Assembly (NCBI RefSeq): GCF_001667185.1
Contig: NZ_LZIC01000147.1
Coordinates: forward strand, 1-64,000
Direction of reading: 5' to 3'
DNA length: 64,000 nt
From: Mycobacterium sp. 852002-50816_SCH5313054-b
Lineage (GTDB): Bacteria; Actinomycetota; Actinomycetes; Mycobacteriales; Mycobacteriaceae
Shown in pieces: positions 7,879 through 16,202 of the stretch (positions are counted from its first letter, which is position 1; each line of letters opens with the position of its first letter). Both the position numbers and the translations under genes were made by a program. The notes beneath the pieces are model-generated. The model did not search any database, was not told the DNA's origin, and saw nothing but the letters and a program-made list of their open reading frames with translations.

Positions 7879-8784
7879 ATGCGAGTGCTGCGAACCCCAG
7901 ACTCCCGATTCGAAAACCTGGAGGGCTATCCGTTCGTAGCGAACTACCTCGACGTGGCGGCGAGCGACACCCAGCCGCTGCGCATGCACTTCCTCGATGA
8001 GGGGCCGGCCGATGGCCCGCCGATCGTGCTGCTGCACGGCGAGCCCACGTGGAGCTACCTGTACCGCACGATGATTCCGCCGCTGGCCGACGCCGGGAAC
8101 CGCGTGCTGGCGCCCGACCTGATCGGCTTCGGCCGCTCCGACAAGCCCAGCCAACCGGAGGATTACACCTACCAGCGGCACGTCGAGTGGGTGACCGCCT
8201 GGTTCGAACGCCTCAACCTGAAGGACGTCACGCTGTTCGTCCAGGACTGGGGTTCGCTCATCGGCCTGCGCATCGCCGCCGAGCAGGGCGACCGGATCGC
8301 GCGGCTGGTGGTGGCGAACGGCTTCCTGCCCACCGCGGAGCGACCCACGCCGCCGGCCTTCTACCTGTGGCGGGCCTTCGCGCGCTACTCCCCCGTGCTC
8401 CCCGCCGGTCGCATCGTCGCCGTCGGAACCGTCCGGCACGTGCCCTCCAAGGTGCGGGCCGGCTACAACGCCCCGTTTCCGGACAAGACGTACCAGGCGG
8501 GGGCGCGCGCGTTCCCTCAGCTCGTGCCGACCTCGCCGTATGACCCGGCGATCCCGGCCAACCGGGCGGCGTGGAAGGCCCTGAGCCGCTGGGAAAAGCC
8601 GTGCCTGGCCATCTTCGGCTCCCGCGACCCCATCCTCGGGCACGCGGACCGGCCCCTGATCAAGCACATCCCCGGCGCGGCGGGCCAGCCGCACGCGCGC
8701 ATCAACGCCAGCCACTTCATCCAGGAAGACGCCGGACCGGAACTGGCCGACCGCATCGTGTCCTGGCAGCAGGCCCTGCGCTGA
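7879..8784 (+). CDS. dhmA: Haloalkane dehalogenase DhmA
   Basis: 301 residues, alpha/beta hydrolase that cleaves carbon-halogen bonds by water. It has the oxyanion/halide motif HGEPTW (53-58), nucleophile Asp123 in VQDWGS with Trp124 next to it, acid Asp250 in GSRDP, and base His279 in NASHF. It closely resembles what I recall of DhmA/Rv2296 throughout, including the start (VLRTPDSRF) and length. I chose the ATG at 7879 because GGAGGAG lies 7-12 bases upstream and the mycobacterial homologs start here; an upstream extension to 7789 is not expected. The natural substrate in mycobacteria is unknown. Confidence 0.95.
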   Translation: MRVLRTPDSRFENLEGYPFVANYLDVAASDTQPLRMHFLDEGPADGPPIVLLHGEPTWSYLYRTMIPPLADAGNRVLAPDLIGFGRSDKPSQPEDYTYQRHVEWVTAWFERLNLKDVTLFVQDWGSLIGLRIAAEQGDRIARLVVANGFLPTAERPTPPAFYLWRAFARYSPVLPAGRIVAVGTVRHVPSKVRAGYNAPFPDKTYQAGARAFPQLVPTSPYDPAIPANRAAWKALSRWEKPCLAIFGSRDPILGHADRPLIKHIPGAAGQPHARINASHFIQEDAGPELADRIVSWQQALR

Positions 8785-8790
8785 GCGCCC

Positions 8791-9822
8791 TTACGGGGTG
8801 CTGATCAGTCGCGAGACGCCGCGCATCACCGCCCGGCCGGCCGCGTGGCGCACCCGATCGAGCGCGGTGCCCGCATCCGGCGGGCGCGCGGACCCCAGGC
8901 GCGGGAACAGCGCCAGCGCGTTGGTGCGCTCGATCGCCGCCCGGGCCCCGGCGTCGAGCCCGCGGTAGGTTTCCAGGCCGGCGGCGAACAGCTTGCCGGC
9001 CGCGACGGGCGCGAAGGGCCAGTCGGAGCCGAAGGTGACGTGCCCGGGCTTGGCGAAGGCGAGCAGGCTCGGCAGCGCCGCCGCGCTCGACGACAGCGCG
9101 GTGTCGAAGTAGAAGCTCGCGAAGTCATCCAGGCTATCGGCCGGGCTGCGTCCCGTGTCGCCCGTGATGGCGACCGCCATGCGGTGCGAGGCGTAGGGGA
9201 CGAACCCGCCGGCGTGGCTGAGGATGAACGTGATGTTGGGGTAGCTGCGGCGGATGCCGTTGCGGACGAGCAGATAGGCCGCGCGGGTGGTGTCGAGCAG
9301 GAAGTCGGCGGCGAACGGCGCCACGCCGTCAACCGCGGGACCAGGCAGGTTGGCGGGATGGATGAACACCACCGCGGACCGCGCGTTCAGCGCGGCGAAC
9401 AGCTCGTCCTGGCCGGGCTGGCCGAGGTAGGTGCCCGCGTTGTTGGCAAGCAGCACCACGCCGTCCGCGCCCAGTTCGTCGAGCGATCGGGTCACCTCGG
9501 CGACAGATTCGCGCAGGTGCGGCATCGGGATGGTCGCGAAGAAGCCGAACCGGTCGGGCTGTGCCCGGGCGAGTTCGGCGAGGTAATCGTTGATGTCGCG
9601 GGCGAGCGCGGCGGCGTCGGTGGCGGCGGGCAGGAACGCGGTGCCCGGGGTCGACACGGACAGGATCGCGGTGGCGACGTTCAGCTCGCCCATGGTGTGC
9701 AGCGATCCCTCGGGGCTCCACTGCGGCAACTCGCGACCGCTCGCCTCGTCGATCCCCGCCTTGCGCAACAGGTCTCGATAGAACGACGGGATGGCGTGGT
9801 GGTGGGTGTCGATCCGCAACAT
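8791..9822 (-). CDS. Amidohydrolase-family protein (ACMSD-like metal hydrolase/decarboxylase)
   Basis: 343 residues with the TIM-barrel metal signature of amidohydrolase-2 proteins: DTHHH at the N-terminus, VFIHP, LSHAGG and FGSDWPF toward the C-terminus. Relatives include aminocarboxymuconate-semialdehyde decarboxylase and aromatic-acid decarboxylases or hydrolases. The ATG at 9822 has GGGAG six bases upstream. It follows the broken dioxygenase gene by 16 bases on the same strand, so it may be a surviving member of an aromatic-degradation operon (inference). It is convergent with dhmA. Confidence 0.9.
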   Translation of the reverse strand: MLRIDTHHHAIPSFYRDLLRKAGIDEASGRELPQWSPEGSLHTMGELNVATAILSVSTPGTAFLPAATDAAALARDINDYLAELARAQPDRFGFFATIPMPHLRESVAEVTRSLDELGADGVVLLANNAGTYLGQPGQDELFAALNARSAVVFIHPANLPGPAVDGVAPFAADFLLDTTRAAYLLVRNGIRRSYPNITFILSHAGGFVPYASHRMAVAITGDTGRSPADSLDDFASFYFDTALSSSAAALPSLLAFAKPGHVTFGSDWPFAPVAAGKLFAAGLETYRGLDAGARAAIERTNALALFPRLGSARPPDAGTALDRVRHAAGRAVMRGVSRLISTP

Positions 9823-9838
9823 CGCTGCTCCCTGTCGA

Positions 9839-10721
9839 TCAGTGGTCTGGAATGCCCGCGCCCGTCAGTGCGGGCACCACGTCCTCGTTGTGTAGCAGCG
9901 ACGCGGCTGAGGCTTTTAAGGTCCTGAACTGGCCCAGTTTCTCGATGATCGTCTGTCCCTCTGGAGTGTGGCCCCAGATGCTGATGCCCGGTAGGTGGTG
10001 GTCTCCCAGGTGGCCTCGTGCTGGCCCACGCCGAGCGCCATCCGGAAGCCGAGTTGCTTGACGCGCTGGTAGGCGGCCGTCATGTCATCGAGGTCGGCAA
10101 CCTGGACGTTGACGTGCTGGACCCGGGTGCGGATCGGGTTGAGCCTCAGCCGGTTGCCCGCCGCGATCGCCACGGTGTGGTGCCGCTCGTTGACCCGCAA
10201 AAAGCGGATCTTGAACTTCAGGAGGCTGATCGTCTCGTCGATGTAATCGGACAGCCGAGCGTCCAACACCGCGGCATAGTAGCCGTGCAGCTGATCGGGT
10301 TTGGTGGTGGTGACGGCTACGTGCCCCAAACCCGCTGCGCCGGTGACGAACCCGCCGACCGCGGCGAGGCGTAGCGGGTCCGCGGCGGGCCGGGCGCGCG
10401 TGAAGACCTCCTGGGTCAGCCCGTTGGGCCCGGGGAAGCGGACCAGCCGTTCCACCCCGCGCAACGCGGCCTGTTCGTCGGTGCCATCGGTCACCGGCAC
10501 CCCATGACGCTTGACGCGGGCGAGGACCGTGTCGAACGCGTCGTGGTCGTCAGCAGGAAACGGCATTCGTTGTCGTCGAGGCGAAACCGCATCGCGTCGC
10601 TCGCCGCGTCGTCGAGGTGCATGCCGATGGCGTCGCGGCCGAATCGCCGCCAGTCGCCCAACTTTTCGGTCTCGATCACCACGTAACCGAGCTGGGCCCT
10701 GCCGAACACCGAGGCGGTCAT
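9839..10721 (-). pseudogene. Broken extradiol (BphC/HsaC-type) ring-cleavage dioxygenase
   Basis: Three frames together spell a two-domain glyoxalase/extradiol dioxygenase. The first runs from ATG 10721 (ASVFGRAQLGYVVIETEKLG) to about 10550, where the frame is lost at a CTGCTGAC stretch. The second runs to about 9990 and carries GLGHVAVTTTKPDQLHGYY and HHTVAIAAG. The third ends at the TGA at 9839-9841 with GISIWGHTPEGQTIIEKLGQ. In addition the join GVGQH-EATWE near 10017 lacks the roughly 25-30 residues (SFY...PSGFE) that precede the last metal ligand in this family. Two frameshifts plus a deletion make function very unlikely. A sequencing error could explain one frameshift but not the deletion. 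Confidence 0.8.
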
Positions 10722-10761
10722 CACCAGATCCGCGCTCGGCAGCAGGTTCAGCAGCATCGGG

Positions 10762-11055
10762 CCGCCCGCCTCCCGGCTTGGCTGGGCCCACGGCTGCGAC
10801 CTGCACCGGCTGCAGGACGCCGCCGACGACCTGGTCCGGCCGCTGCAGGACCGGCCGGTGCGGGTCGACCGCGAAACGCTGACGCTTGGCTATGCGGGCG
10901 TGTACTCCAGCTTTTTGCGGCACGCGGAGGCCGCCGCGGCCCAATTCGACATCGACGCGCGCACGCTGCTGGAAGAGGCCGGTCGGCGCGGCATGGTGGG
11001 CGGCCAGGAGGACATGCTCGTCGACATCGCCCTCGACCTGACCGGATCGCGCTGA
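10762..11055 (+). pseudogene. C-terminal remnant of 4-hydroxy-2-oxovalerate aldolase (HsaF/BphI type)
   Basis: The plus-strand frame ending at TGA 11053-11055 encodes the last third of a HOA aldolase: GWAHGCDL, DLVRPLQDRPVRVDRE, LGYAGVYSSFLRHAE and MVGGQEDM. The family is about 340 residues; here only about 95 remain and the catalytic TIM-barrel part is absent. The left boundary is fuzzy and meets the start of the broken dioxygenase on the other strand at about 10722-10762. It is therefore the relic of a meta-cleavage pathway joined by deletion or inversion. No start codon or ribosome site was found for it. Confidence 0.75.
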
Positions 11056-11103
11056 ATCCGTCGTCCCCTGGTCGCCGCCGCCCAGGGATGCAACGATCAG
11101 CGC

Positions 11104-11550
11104 ATGGACATGATGACGATGGGCCTCGTCGGGACTGTCGTGGGCGCGTCGGCCATGGGCATCGCGGGAGTCGCGAGGTCCGCGGCCGATAACTTGCTCC
11201 CCGGGATGGTGGGGAACCACAACAACAAGCATCAGATGAACATGCACCTGCACGGGCAGCGCTGTGACGCGGTCCGACGCTGGCGGAGCGGTTTGGCGGA
11301 TGCGCGGGACGCCTATCGGCAGTGGGCCTGCGGCCCGCGCGATGGCGATCCGCCCAACGTCGTCGGCGACGAGTGGTTCGAGGGCCTGCGGCCGTACCTG
11401 CCGACCACAGGCGAAGCGGCGGAATTCCGCACCGCGCACGAAGTCCATTGCGACAACCCAACTCTCACGCTGCTCTCGCTCGAGATCGGCCGGATCGAGA
11501 AGGAGTGGACCGAGGAGGCGAAGGGGCGCCGGCGCCGCCATCGCATTTAG
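11104..11550 (+). CDS. Hypothetical protein with N-terminal membrane segment
   Basis: 148 residues. An N-terminal hydrophobic stretch (about 6-28, LVGTVVGASAMGIAGVA) is followed by a polar region with NHNNKH and MNMHLHG and then a charged, Trp-containing helical part (RRWRSGLADARDAYRQW, EWFEGLRPYL) ending in a basic tail. It is probably a small inner-membrane or membrane-attached protein. I do not recognise the family. The start is a plain ATG without a good ribosome site. It lies just after the aldolase relic and tail to tail with cysQ. Confidence 0.6.
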   Translation: MDMMTMGLVGTVVGASAMGIAGVARSAADNLLPGMVGNHNNKHQMNMHLHGQRCDAVRRWRSGLADARDAYRQWACGPRDGDPPNVVGDEWFEGLRPYLPTTGEAAEFRTAHEVHCDNPTLTLLSLEIGRIEKEWTEEAKGRRRRHRI

Positions 11551-11593
11551 CCGAGCGTCGAGTTATGGCGTGTTTGGGGCCGGATCGGCGCAA

Positions 11594-12337
11594 CTACTCG
11601 ACGTTCGGCGCCGTTACGGCGAGGACCGCTGCGGCGAGTTCGGGACGGCACACCACCACGTCCGGCAGTTTGGGGTCGGGTTGGTTGTAGATCAGCGGTG
11701 ACCCGTCGATGCGCGACGTGTGCAGGCCGGCGGCCCGCGCCACCGCGACGGGGGCGGCCGAGTCCCATTCGAACTGGCCGCCGGCGTGCACGTACACGTC
11801 GGACAGGCCCTGGACGATCGACGCCACTTTGGCTCCGGCGGAACCCATTTCCACCAGGACGCCGCCCAGCGCGTCGCGCACGGAGAGCGCGATAGCGGGC
11901 GGCCGGGTGCGGGAGACGACGATGCGTGGCTGGTCGGGCGCGACGGGCGGCGCGTCGACGTACGGGGTCGCGAGCGTGATGCCCTGGGCGGGCAGCGCCA
12001 CCGCACCGGCGACGAGCTCGCCGGCCTGCCAGAGCGCGACGTGCACCGCCCAGTCGTCGCGCCCGAGCTCGGAGAATTCCCGTGTCCCGTCGAGCGGATC
12101 GACGATCCATACCCGCTCCGAACGCAATCGCACCGGGTCGTCGGCGCCCTCCTCCGACAGCACCGCGTCGTCGGGCCGCTCGCCGGAGAGCGCCTCCATC
12201 AGGAAGTCGTGGGATCGCTTGTCCCCCGCCGCTTTCCGTTCGCCGGCGGCGGCGTCGGCGAACTCCTCCCGAACCGAAAGCAGCAGCCGCCCCGCCTCGG
12301 TGGCCAGCCGCGCGGCCAGCGCGTGATCGTCGTTCAT
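11594..12337 (-). CDS. cysQ: CysQ-type 3'-phosphoadenosine 5'-phosphate (PAP) phosphatase
   Basis: 247 residues of the inositol-monophosphatase/FBPase superfamily. It has the first metal motif AVLSEE (58-63), the second DPLDGT (80-85), and a late WDSAAP motif. The region VWIVDPLDGTREFSE then GRDDWAVHVALW is typical of mycobacterial CysQ, which removes the 3' phosphate of PAP(S) and so controls the sulfate-assimilation pool. The ATG at 12337 has GGAG five bases upstream; a longer frame to 12622 lacks support. A perfect palindrome 31 bases before the start may regulate it. A broader inositol or fructose phosphatase activity is possible. Confidence 0.88.
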   Translation of the reverse strand: MNDDHALAARLATEAGRLLLSVREEFADAAAGERKAAGDKRSHDFLMEALSGERPDDAVLSEEGADDPVRLRSERVWIVDPLDGTREFSELGRDDWAVHVALWQAGELVAGAVALPAQGITLATPYVDAPPVAPDQPRIVVSRTRPPAIALSVRDALGGVLVEMGSAGAKVASIVQGLSDVYVHAGGQFEWDSAAPVAVARAAGLHTSRIDGSPLIYNQPDPKLPDVVVCRPELAAAVLAVTAPNVE

Positions 12338-12367
12338 CCGTTCTCCAAAATCGGCGGTAACCTGAAT

Positions 12368-12390
12368 AAGTTGGTAGTGTTGACCAACTT
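12368..12390. promoter_or_regulatory. Perfect inverted repeat AAGTTGGT-N7-ACCAACTT
   Basis: Two 8-base arms are exact complements around a 7-base spacer, in the 119-base divergent region between cysQ (minus) and the gene at 12457 (plus). The size and symmetry fit a dimeric repressor site (TetR/GntR/MarR class). A TTGACC at its edge could be a -35 on the plus strand. The regulator is unknown. Confidence 0.5.
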
Positions 12391-12444
12391 TACCGTGCCA
12401 TGAAATCTTTGCCGCAGTCGCCACGCAAGCCCGCATTTCTGCCA

Positions 12445-12450
12445 TAACCT
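12445..12450 (+). promoter_or_regulatory. -10 box for a leaderless GTG start
   Basis: TAACCT lies six bases before the GTG at 12457, matching mycobacterial leaderless promoters. The GGAGG between them is too close to the GTG to serve as a ribosome site, so the -10 reading best explains the start. Confidence 0.45.
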
Positions 12451-12456
12451 GGAGGG

Positions 12457-13071
12457 GTGAGCGGGGGCAACGTCTCATCATCGAACAGGGTGCGGTTTCC
12501 GGGGGGACACCTGGGGATGGCTGGTGTCGTGCTGGCTGTTGTGCTGATCGGTGTGCTGGGCTTCGGCGCGGTGAAGCTGATCGGCGGCCACCAAAGCGCG
12601 TCGCCGCAGCCCACCACCCCACCGTCGCCGACGTACTTCGCCATCCCGGGCTGCTACAACCCGTCGGTTCCGCCGGTTGAGCGACCGCGGAAGCTCAACG
12701 TCCTGGGATGCGCGAGCGTAGCCGTTGCGCTGCAAGACATGTCGTGGACCTCCTGGGGCCCGCAGGGTGCCGACGGGACCGGTACCGCCGTCTTCAAGAT
12801 CTGCGACCCGAACTGTGCGTCCGGGTATCAGCTCACCGACCCGGTCGTCGTGCATGCGTGGAACGCCCAGCCGCCGCGGTCCGATGCGATCTGCCAGGCC
12901 GGTCTGAAAATCTTTTCCGACCTGGTGCTGGCCTTCCCCAAGGCGACCCCGCCGCCCACCGCGCAGAAAATGAACACGCAGTACAACGGGATGCCCGCCG
13001 TGCATTTCGCCAACTATTCGGCCACCAGCAACCGCGACGCCCAATTCATCGGCTACACGTTCTGCAACTAG
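12457..13071 (+). CDS. Membrane-anchored secreted protein, unknown function
   Basis: 204 residues. One hydrophobic segment (about 20-42, MAGVVLAVVLIGVLGFGAVKLIGG) is followed by a Pro/Ser/Thr linker and a roughly 140-residue outer domain with several cysteines (GCYN, LGCASVAV, KICDPNCASGY, AICQAG, FCN) that could form disulfides. A signal anchor with an exported domain is the best reading. I do not recognise the family. The GTG is supported by the leaderless -10 box; an in-frame ATG at 12517 would still keep the hydrophobic part. It is convergent with the thiolase, 6 bases apart. Confidence 0.7.
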   Translation: MSGGNVSSSNRVRFPGGHLGMAGVVLAVVLIGVLGFGAVKLIGGHQSASPQPTTPPSPTYFAIPGCYNPSVPPVERPRKLNVLGCASVAVALQDMSWTSWGPQGADGTGTAVFKICDPNCASGYQLTDPVVVHAWNAQPPRSDAICQAGLKIFSDLVLAFPKATPPPTAQKMNTQYNGMPAVHFANYSATSNRDAQFIGYTFCN

Positions 13072-13077
13072 CGCTGG

Positions 13078-14253
13078 CTAGACCTCGATGACGACCGCGC
13101 CGCCCTGCCCGCCGCCCGCGCACATCGCCGCGACGCCGATGCCGCCGCCACGGCGGGCCAGCTCATAGGTCAGGGTGGTGATCATGCGCGCGCCCGAGGC
13201 CGCGATGGGGTGGCCGAGGCTGCAGCCGCTACCGGAGAAATTCACCTTCTCTTCGTCGATGCCGTACTGGCGGCACGCCGCGATCGGCACGGAGGCGAAC
13301 GCCTCGTTGATCTCCCACAGCGCCACGTCGTCGACCGAGATCCCGGCCCGCTGCAGCACCTTGCCGATCACCTTGACCGCGCCCAGACCGCAGTCCCGCG
13401 GTGGCACGCCCACGGCAGCCCACGCCCGGACCGTGCCCATCACGTTCAGCTTCTCCGCGAGGGCGTAGTCGCGGTCGACCAGCGCGACCGCGGCCGCGGC
13501 GTCGTTGGTGCCGCTGCTGTTGCCCGCGGTGATCGAGAAGCCCTCGATCTCCGGGTGCAGCACCTTGAGCGCGGCGAGCTTCTCGATGGTGGTGTCACGC
13601 CGGGGATGCTCGTCGACCGAGAAGTCGGTCACCGAACCGTCGATCTGGGTGATCTTCAGCGGAACGATCTCGTCGAGGAACTTCCCCGCGTCCATGGCGG
13701 CGATGGCACGCTCATGCGACCGGGCCGCCCAGGCGTCCATCTCCTCGCGGGTGATGCCGACCGTCTGCGCGGTGTTCCACCCGACCGTGATCGACATGTC
13801 CTTGGTCGGCGCGTCCGGCGTCTCGACGTGGGTGGGCGGCAGCCAGCGCTCCTCGAACTTCAGCTCGGGGCCGGGAATCCGCTGATTCATCAACGGCGTC
13901 ATCGACAGCGACTGCACGCCGCCGGCGATGAGCACCCGCTCCATCCCCGAGCCGATCTGCGCCGCGGCGTTGCCGATGGCGGTGAGGCTGCCCGCGCAGT
14001 GCCGGTTCACGGCCTGGCCGGGGATGTCCTCCATGCCCGTCGCGGCGGCCGCATAACGCGCCAAATCCCCACCGCCGTAGTGCGATTCGGCGAAGATGAT
14101 GTCGTCGATGACCGACGGGTCGATGCCGGACCTGCGCACCACCTCGGGCAGCACCGTGGTGATCAGGGTCTCGGGCGGCGTGTTGACGAGCGCGCCCTTG
14201 AAGGAGCGGCCGATCGCCGTCCTGGTGGCTCCGACGATCACGGGTGTGGCCAT
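13078..14253 (-). CDS. Thiolase (acetyl-CoA acetyltransferase family)
   Basis: 391 residues, standard for a degradative or biosynthetic thiolase. The acyl-accepting cysteine is Cys86 in NRHCAGS; NEAFA (316-320), His348 in GHPIAASGAR and Cys378 in MCAGGGQGGA complete the active site. It either cleaves 3-ketoacyl-CoA with CoA or condenses two acyl-CoAs. The ATG at 14253 has GAGG about 7 bases upstream. No beta-oxidation partner is adjacent, so the chain-length preference cannot be guessed. It is divergent from the DoxX-like gene. Confidence 0.95.
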   Translation of the reverse strand: MATPVIVGATRTAIGRSFKGALVNTPPETLITTVLPEVVRRSGIDPSVIDDIIFAESHYGGGDLARYAAAATGMEDIPGQAVNRHCAGSLTAIGNAAAQIGSGMERVLIAGGVQSLSMTPLMNQRIPGPELKFEERWLPPTHVETPDAPTKDMSITVGWNTAQTVGITREEMDAWAARSHERAIAAMDAGKFLDEIVPLKITQIDGSVTDFSVDEHPRRDTTIEKLAALKVLHPEIEGFSITAGNSSGTNDAAAAVALVDRDYALAEKLNVMGTVRAWAAVGVPPRDCGLGAVKVIGKVLQRAGISVDDVALWEINEAFASVPIAACRQYGIDEEKVNFSGSGCSLGHPIAASGARMITTLTYELARRGGGIGVAAMCAGGGQGGAVVIEV

Positions 14254-14340
14254 GTTTTACCTCGAACTGTTGGGTGCCAAGTTTACGGGAATCGCCTCAA
14301 GTGTAACGCCACGGCCTGACCCGGAATCCCCCGGTGCCGC

Positions 14341-14346
14341 TAGGCT
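14341..14346 (+). promoter_or_regulatory. -10 box for a leaderless start (DoxX-like gene)
   Basis: TAGGCT ends six bases before the ATG at 14353 and no ribosome site is present, the standard mycobacterial leaderless arrangement. Confidence 0.5.
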
Positions 14347-14352
14347 CGCGCA

Positions 14353-14745
14353 ATGACCACCACCCCCCTCATTGAAGGTGACACCACCCGCACGGCCGCA
14401 TACCGCGTTGCGGCCATGCTGATGGGCATCGGCACCGTCCACTTCCTGGCGCCGAAGCCATTCGACGACATCGTTCCCGCCGAGCTGCCCGGGGACGCGC
14501 GGTTCTATACCTACGCATCGGGCGTCGCCGAGATCGCCGTCGGCGCGCTGCTGGTGCCGCGCCGCACCCGGCGGTTGGCTGCGCTGGCGGCCGTCCTGCT
14601 GTTCGTCGGCGTGTTCCCGGCCAACGTCAACATGTGCCGGTTGTGGTGGGACAAGCCGTGGCCGATGCGCATCGCCGCGCTGGCCCGGCTGCCGCTGCAG
14701 ATCCCGATGATCACCACCGCGCTCAAAATCCGGCGCAACAGCTGA
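14353..14745 (+). CDS. DoxX-like small integral membrane protein
   Basis: 130 residues with about four hydrophobic segments: around 18-35 (YRVAAMLMGIGTVHFL), 50-68 (YASGVAEIAVGALLV), 73-92 (LAALAAVLLFVGVFPANVN) and a C-terminal one. The pattern and length match DoxX/DoxD-like proteins, which in other bacteria act in sulfur or redox membrane complexes. No catalytic motif is visible. The ATG is preceded by a leaderless -10 box. An imperfect hairpin follows the gene. Confidence 0.7.
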   Translation: MTTTPLIEGDTTRTAAYRVAAMLMGIGTVHFLAPKPFDDIVPAELPGDARFYTYASGVAEIAVGALLVPRRTRRLAALAAVLLFVGVFPANVNMCRLWWDKPWPMRIAALARLPLQIPMITTALKIRRNS

Positions 14746-14770
14746 CGCACCGGTTGTCTGGCCCGATTCA

Positions 14771-14828
14771 CCGAGCGTGAACTCACGGCCGATTTCCCGC
14801 TGATTTCTCGCCGTGGCTACACGCTCGG
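14771..14828. repeat. Long imperfect inverted repeat (possible terminator or leader hairpin)
   Basis: The outer arms CCGAGCGTG (14771-14779) and CACGCTCGG (14820-14828) are exact complements. The inner arms CACGGC and GCCGTG also pair, with four mismatched bases between and a loop of about 20. It lies between the DoxX-like stop and the next ribosome site, so it could end the upstream transcript or fold in the 5' leader of the transporter mRNA. There is no T-tract. Confidence 0.45.
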
Positions 14829-14855
14829 CGCGAGCGATGCCACAGGAGGTTCCCC

Positions 14856-15743
14856 TTGAGCACGACGGGCATCGCGGTTGCGCTCGCGATCGCAGCCGCG
14901 TTCATGATCGGCATCGGGGACGTCCTCGAACAGCGATCCGCCCAGCAGGTGACCGACAAGCCGGTCGGTACCTTCACCCTGTTCCGGCGGCTCCTGCGCG
15001 ATCGGCGCTGGTGGACCGGCAGCCTGGTGGCCGCCGCCGGATTCGGTCTGCAGGCCGCGGCTCTCGGCCTGGGTTCGGTGGTGCTCGTGCAGGCGCTCTC
15101 GGTCACCTCCTTGCTGTTCGCGTTGCTCATCAGCGCGAGGGTCAACCACCGCAAGATCACGCGCCGGCAAGGGATTTGGGCCATGCTGCTCGTCGCGGCC
15201 GTTGCGGTGGTGGTCACGGTCGGCGACCCGCAAGCGGGAACGCCGCGGGGATCGGTTGAGACGTGGATCGTGGTGGGCCTGATCATGGGGCCGGCGCTGA
15301 TCCTGTGCGTGATCGGCTCTCGCGTGTTCTCCGCGTCGGTCGGCGCGCTGTTGCTTGGCCTGATGTCCGGCTCGCTGTGGGGCCTGTTCTCGGTGCTGAC
15401 GAAGGGTGTGGTCGACCAACTCGACCGTGGCATCCCGGCCTTGCTGCGCCTCCCCGAGCTGTACGTGTGGGCGGTGCTGGCCATCGTCGCCACGGCCTGG
15501 GAGCAGTCGGCGTTTCGGGCCGGGCCGCTGACCGCGTCGCTGCCCGCGGTGACCGTCGCCGAGCCCGTCGTGGGATCGGTGCTCGGCGTCATCGTGCTGG
15601 GTGAGACGCTCAGCACCGCCCGCACCAGCCTGATCGCGCTCGGACTGTCGGTCGCGGTCATGGCCGCCGCGACGGTCGCGCTGGCGCACAGCCAGGCCGC
15701 CGGGGCGCCGCAGTCAGACCATTCGCGAGCCGACGCGGTGTAG
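14856..15743 (+). CDS. DMT-family (EamA-like) membrane transporter
   Basis: 295 residues with 9-10 hydrophobic helices and two internally similar halves, as in drug/metabolite transporters. The N-terminus carries the sequence EQRSAQQVTDKPVG after helix 1. The start is a TTG, chosen because AGGAGG lies seven bases upstream and the first helix would be cut by any later start. A clear paralog at 43217-44134 shares RSAQ-VTDKPVG and FRAGPLTASLP/YRAGALTASLP. The substrate is unknown. The last 30 bases overlap the convergent glyoxalase-fold gene. Confidence 0.85.
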   Translation: MSTTGIAVALAIAAAFMIGIGDVLEQRSAQQVTDKPVGTFTLFRRLLRDRRWWTGSLVAAAGFGLQAAALGLGSVVLVQALSVTSLLFALLISARVNHRKITRRQGIWAMLLVAAVAVVVTVGDPQAGTPRGSVETWIVVGLIMGPALILCVIGSRVFSASVGALLLGLMSGSLWGLFSVLTKGVVDQLDRGIPALLRLPELYVWAVLAIVATAWEQSAFRAGPLTASLPAVTVAEPVVGSVLGVIVLGETLSTARTSLIALGLSVAVMAAATVALAHSQAAGAPQSDHSRADAV

Positions 15744-16082
15744 CGTTCCGTCCGGATCGACATAGGCGAATTCCCTTAAACCGTAGGGCGTCTCGTGCGG
15801 GTCGATCAGGCGACCGGCGAGATTTTCCAGCGCCGCCCATTCCGCGTGGAGGGCGTCGGCGTCACTCACATAGAGGTACACACTGGCGGCCGTGCGCAGC
15901 GGATCGTGTTCGGCCCATTCGGTGAGGTGAATCGACACGTCCCCGCGGTCGACGAACCCGTAGCGTTCGGGACCCTGGTAGGCGCGGGCGTCGAATCCGA
16001 GTTTGCGGTAGCGGTCGAGGGCGATGTCGAGGTCTCGGACCGGCACGATCGGCGACACGGAGTGGAACACGATTTCGGGCAC
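15714..16082 (-). CDS. VOC (glyoxalase/bleomycin-resistance fold) protein
   Basis: About 122 residues. The single-domain beta-alpha-beta-beta-beta fold is indicated by VFHSVSPIVPVRDLDIALDRYRKLGF, the DVSIHLTEW strand and FAYVDPDGTLHRVGSR at the end. Close relatives bind or inactivate small toxic molecules (bleomycin class) or have no catalytic metal. I chose GTG 16082; another GTG at 16097 is in frame and no strong ribosome site separates them. It overlaps the end of the DMT transporter gene on the other strand. Confidence 0.75.
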   Translation of the reverse strand: MPEIVFHSVSPIVPVRDLDIALDRYRKLGFDARAYQGPERYGFVDRGDVSIHLTEWAEHDPLRTAASVYLYVSDADALHAEWAALENLAGRLIDPHETPYGLREFAYVDPDGTLHRVGSRMV

Positions 16083-16202
16083 ACCACAGGGTGTCACGCG
16101 GCGCTGCCGTATGCTCCATCCGCAAACCACCTCCGAACAGCTGACGCGTGGGGGTACGCGGACCGCCTGACGAGCCAACTCAAGCACGAAGGGCACTCAC
16201 CC

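Noticed and set aside
9916..11541. 541-codon minus-strand frame
   Set aside because: Only its last third encodes dioxygenase sequence. The rest is antisense to the aldolase relic and to the small membrane protein.
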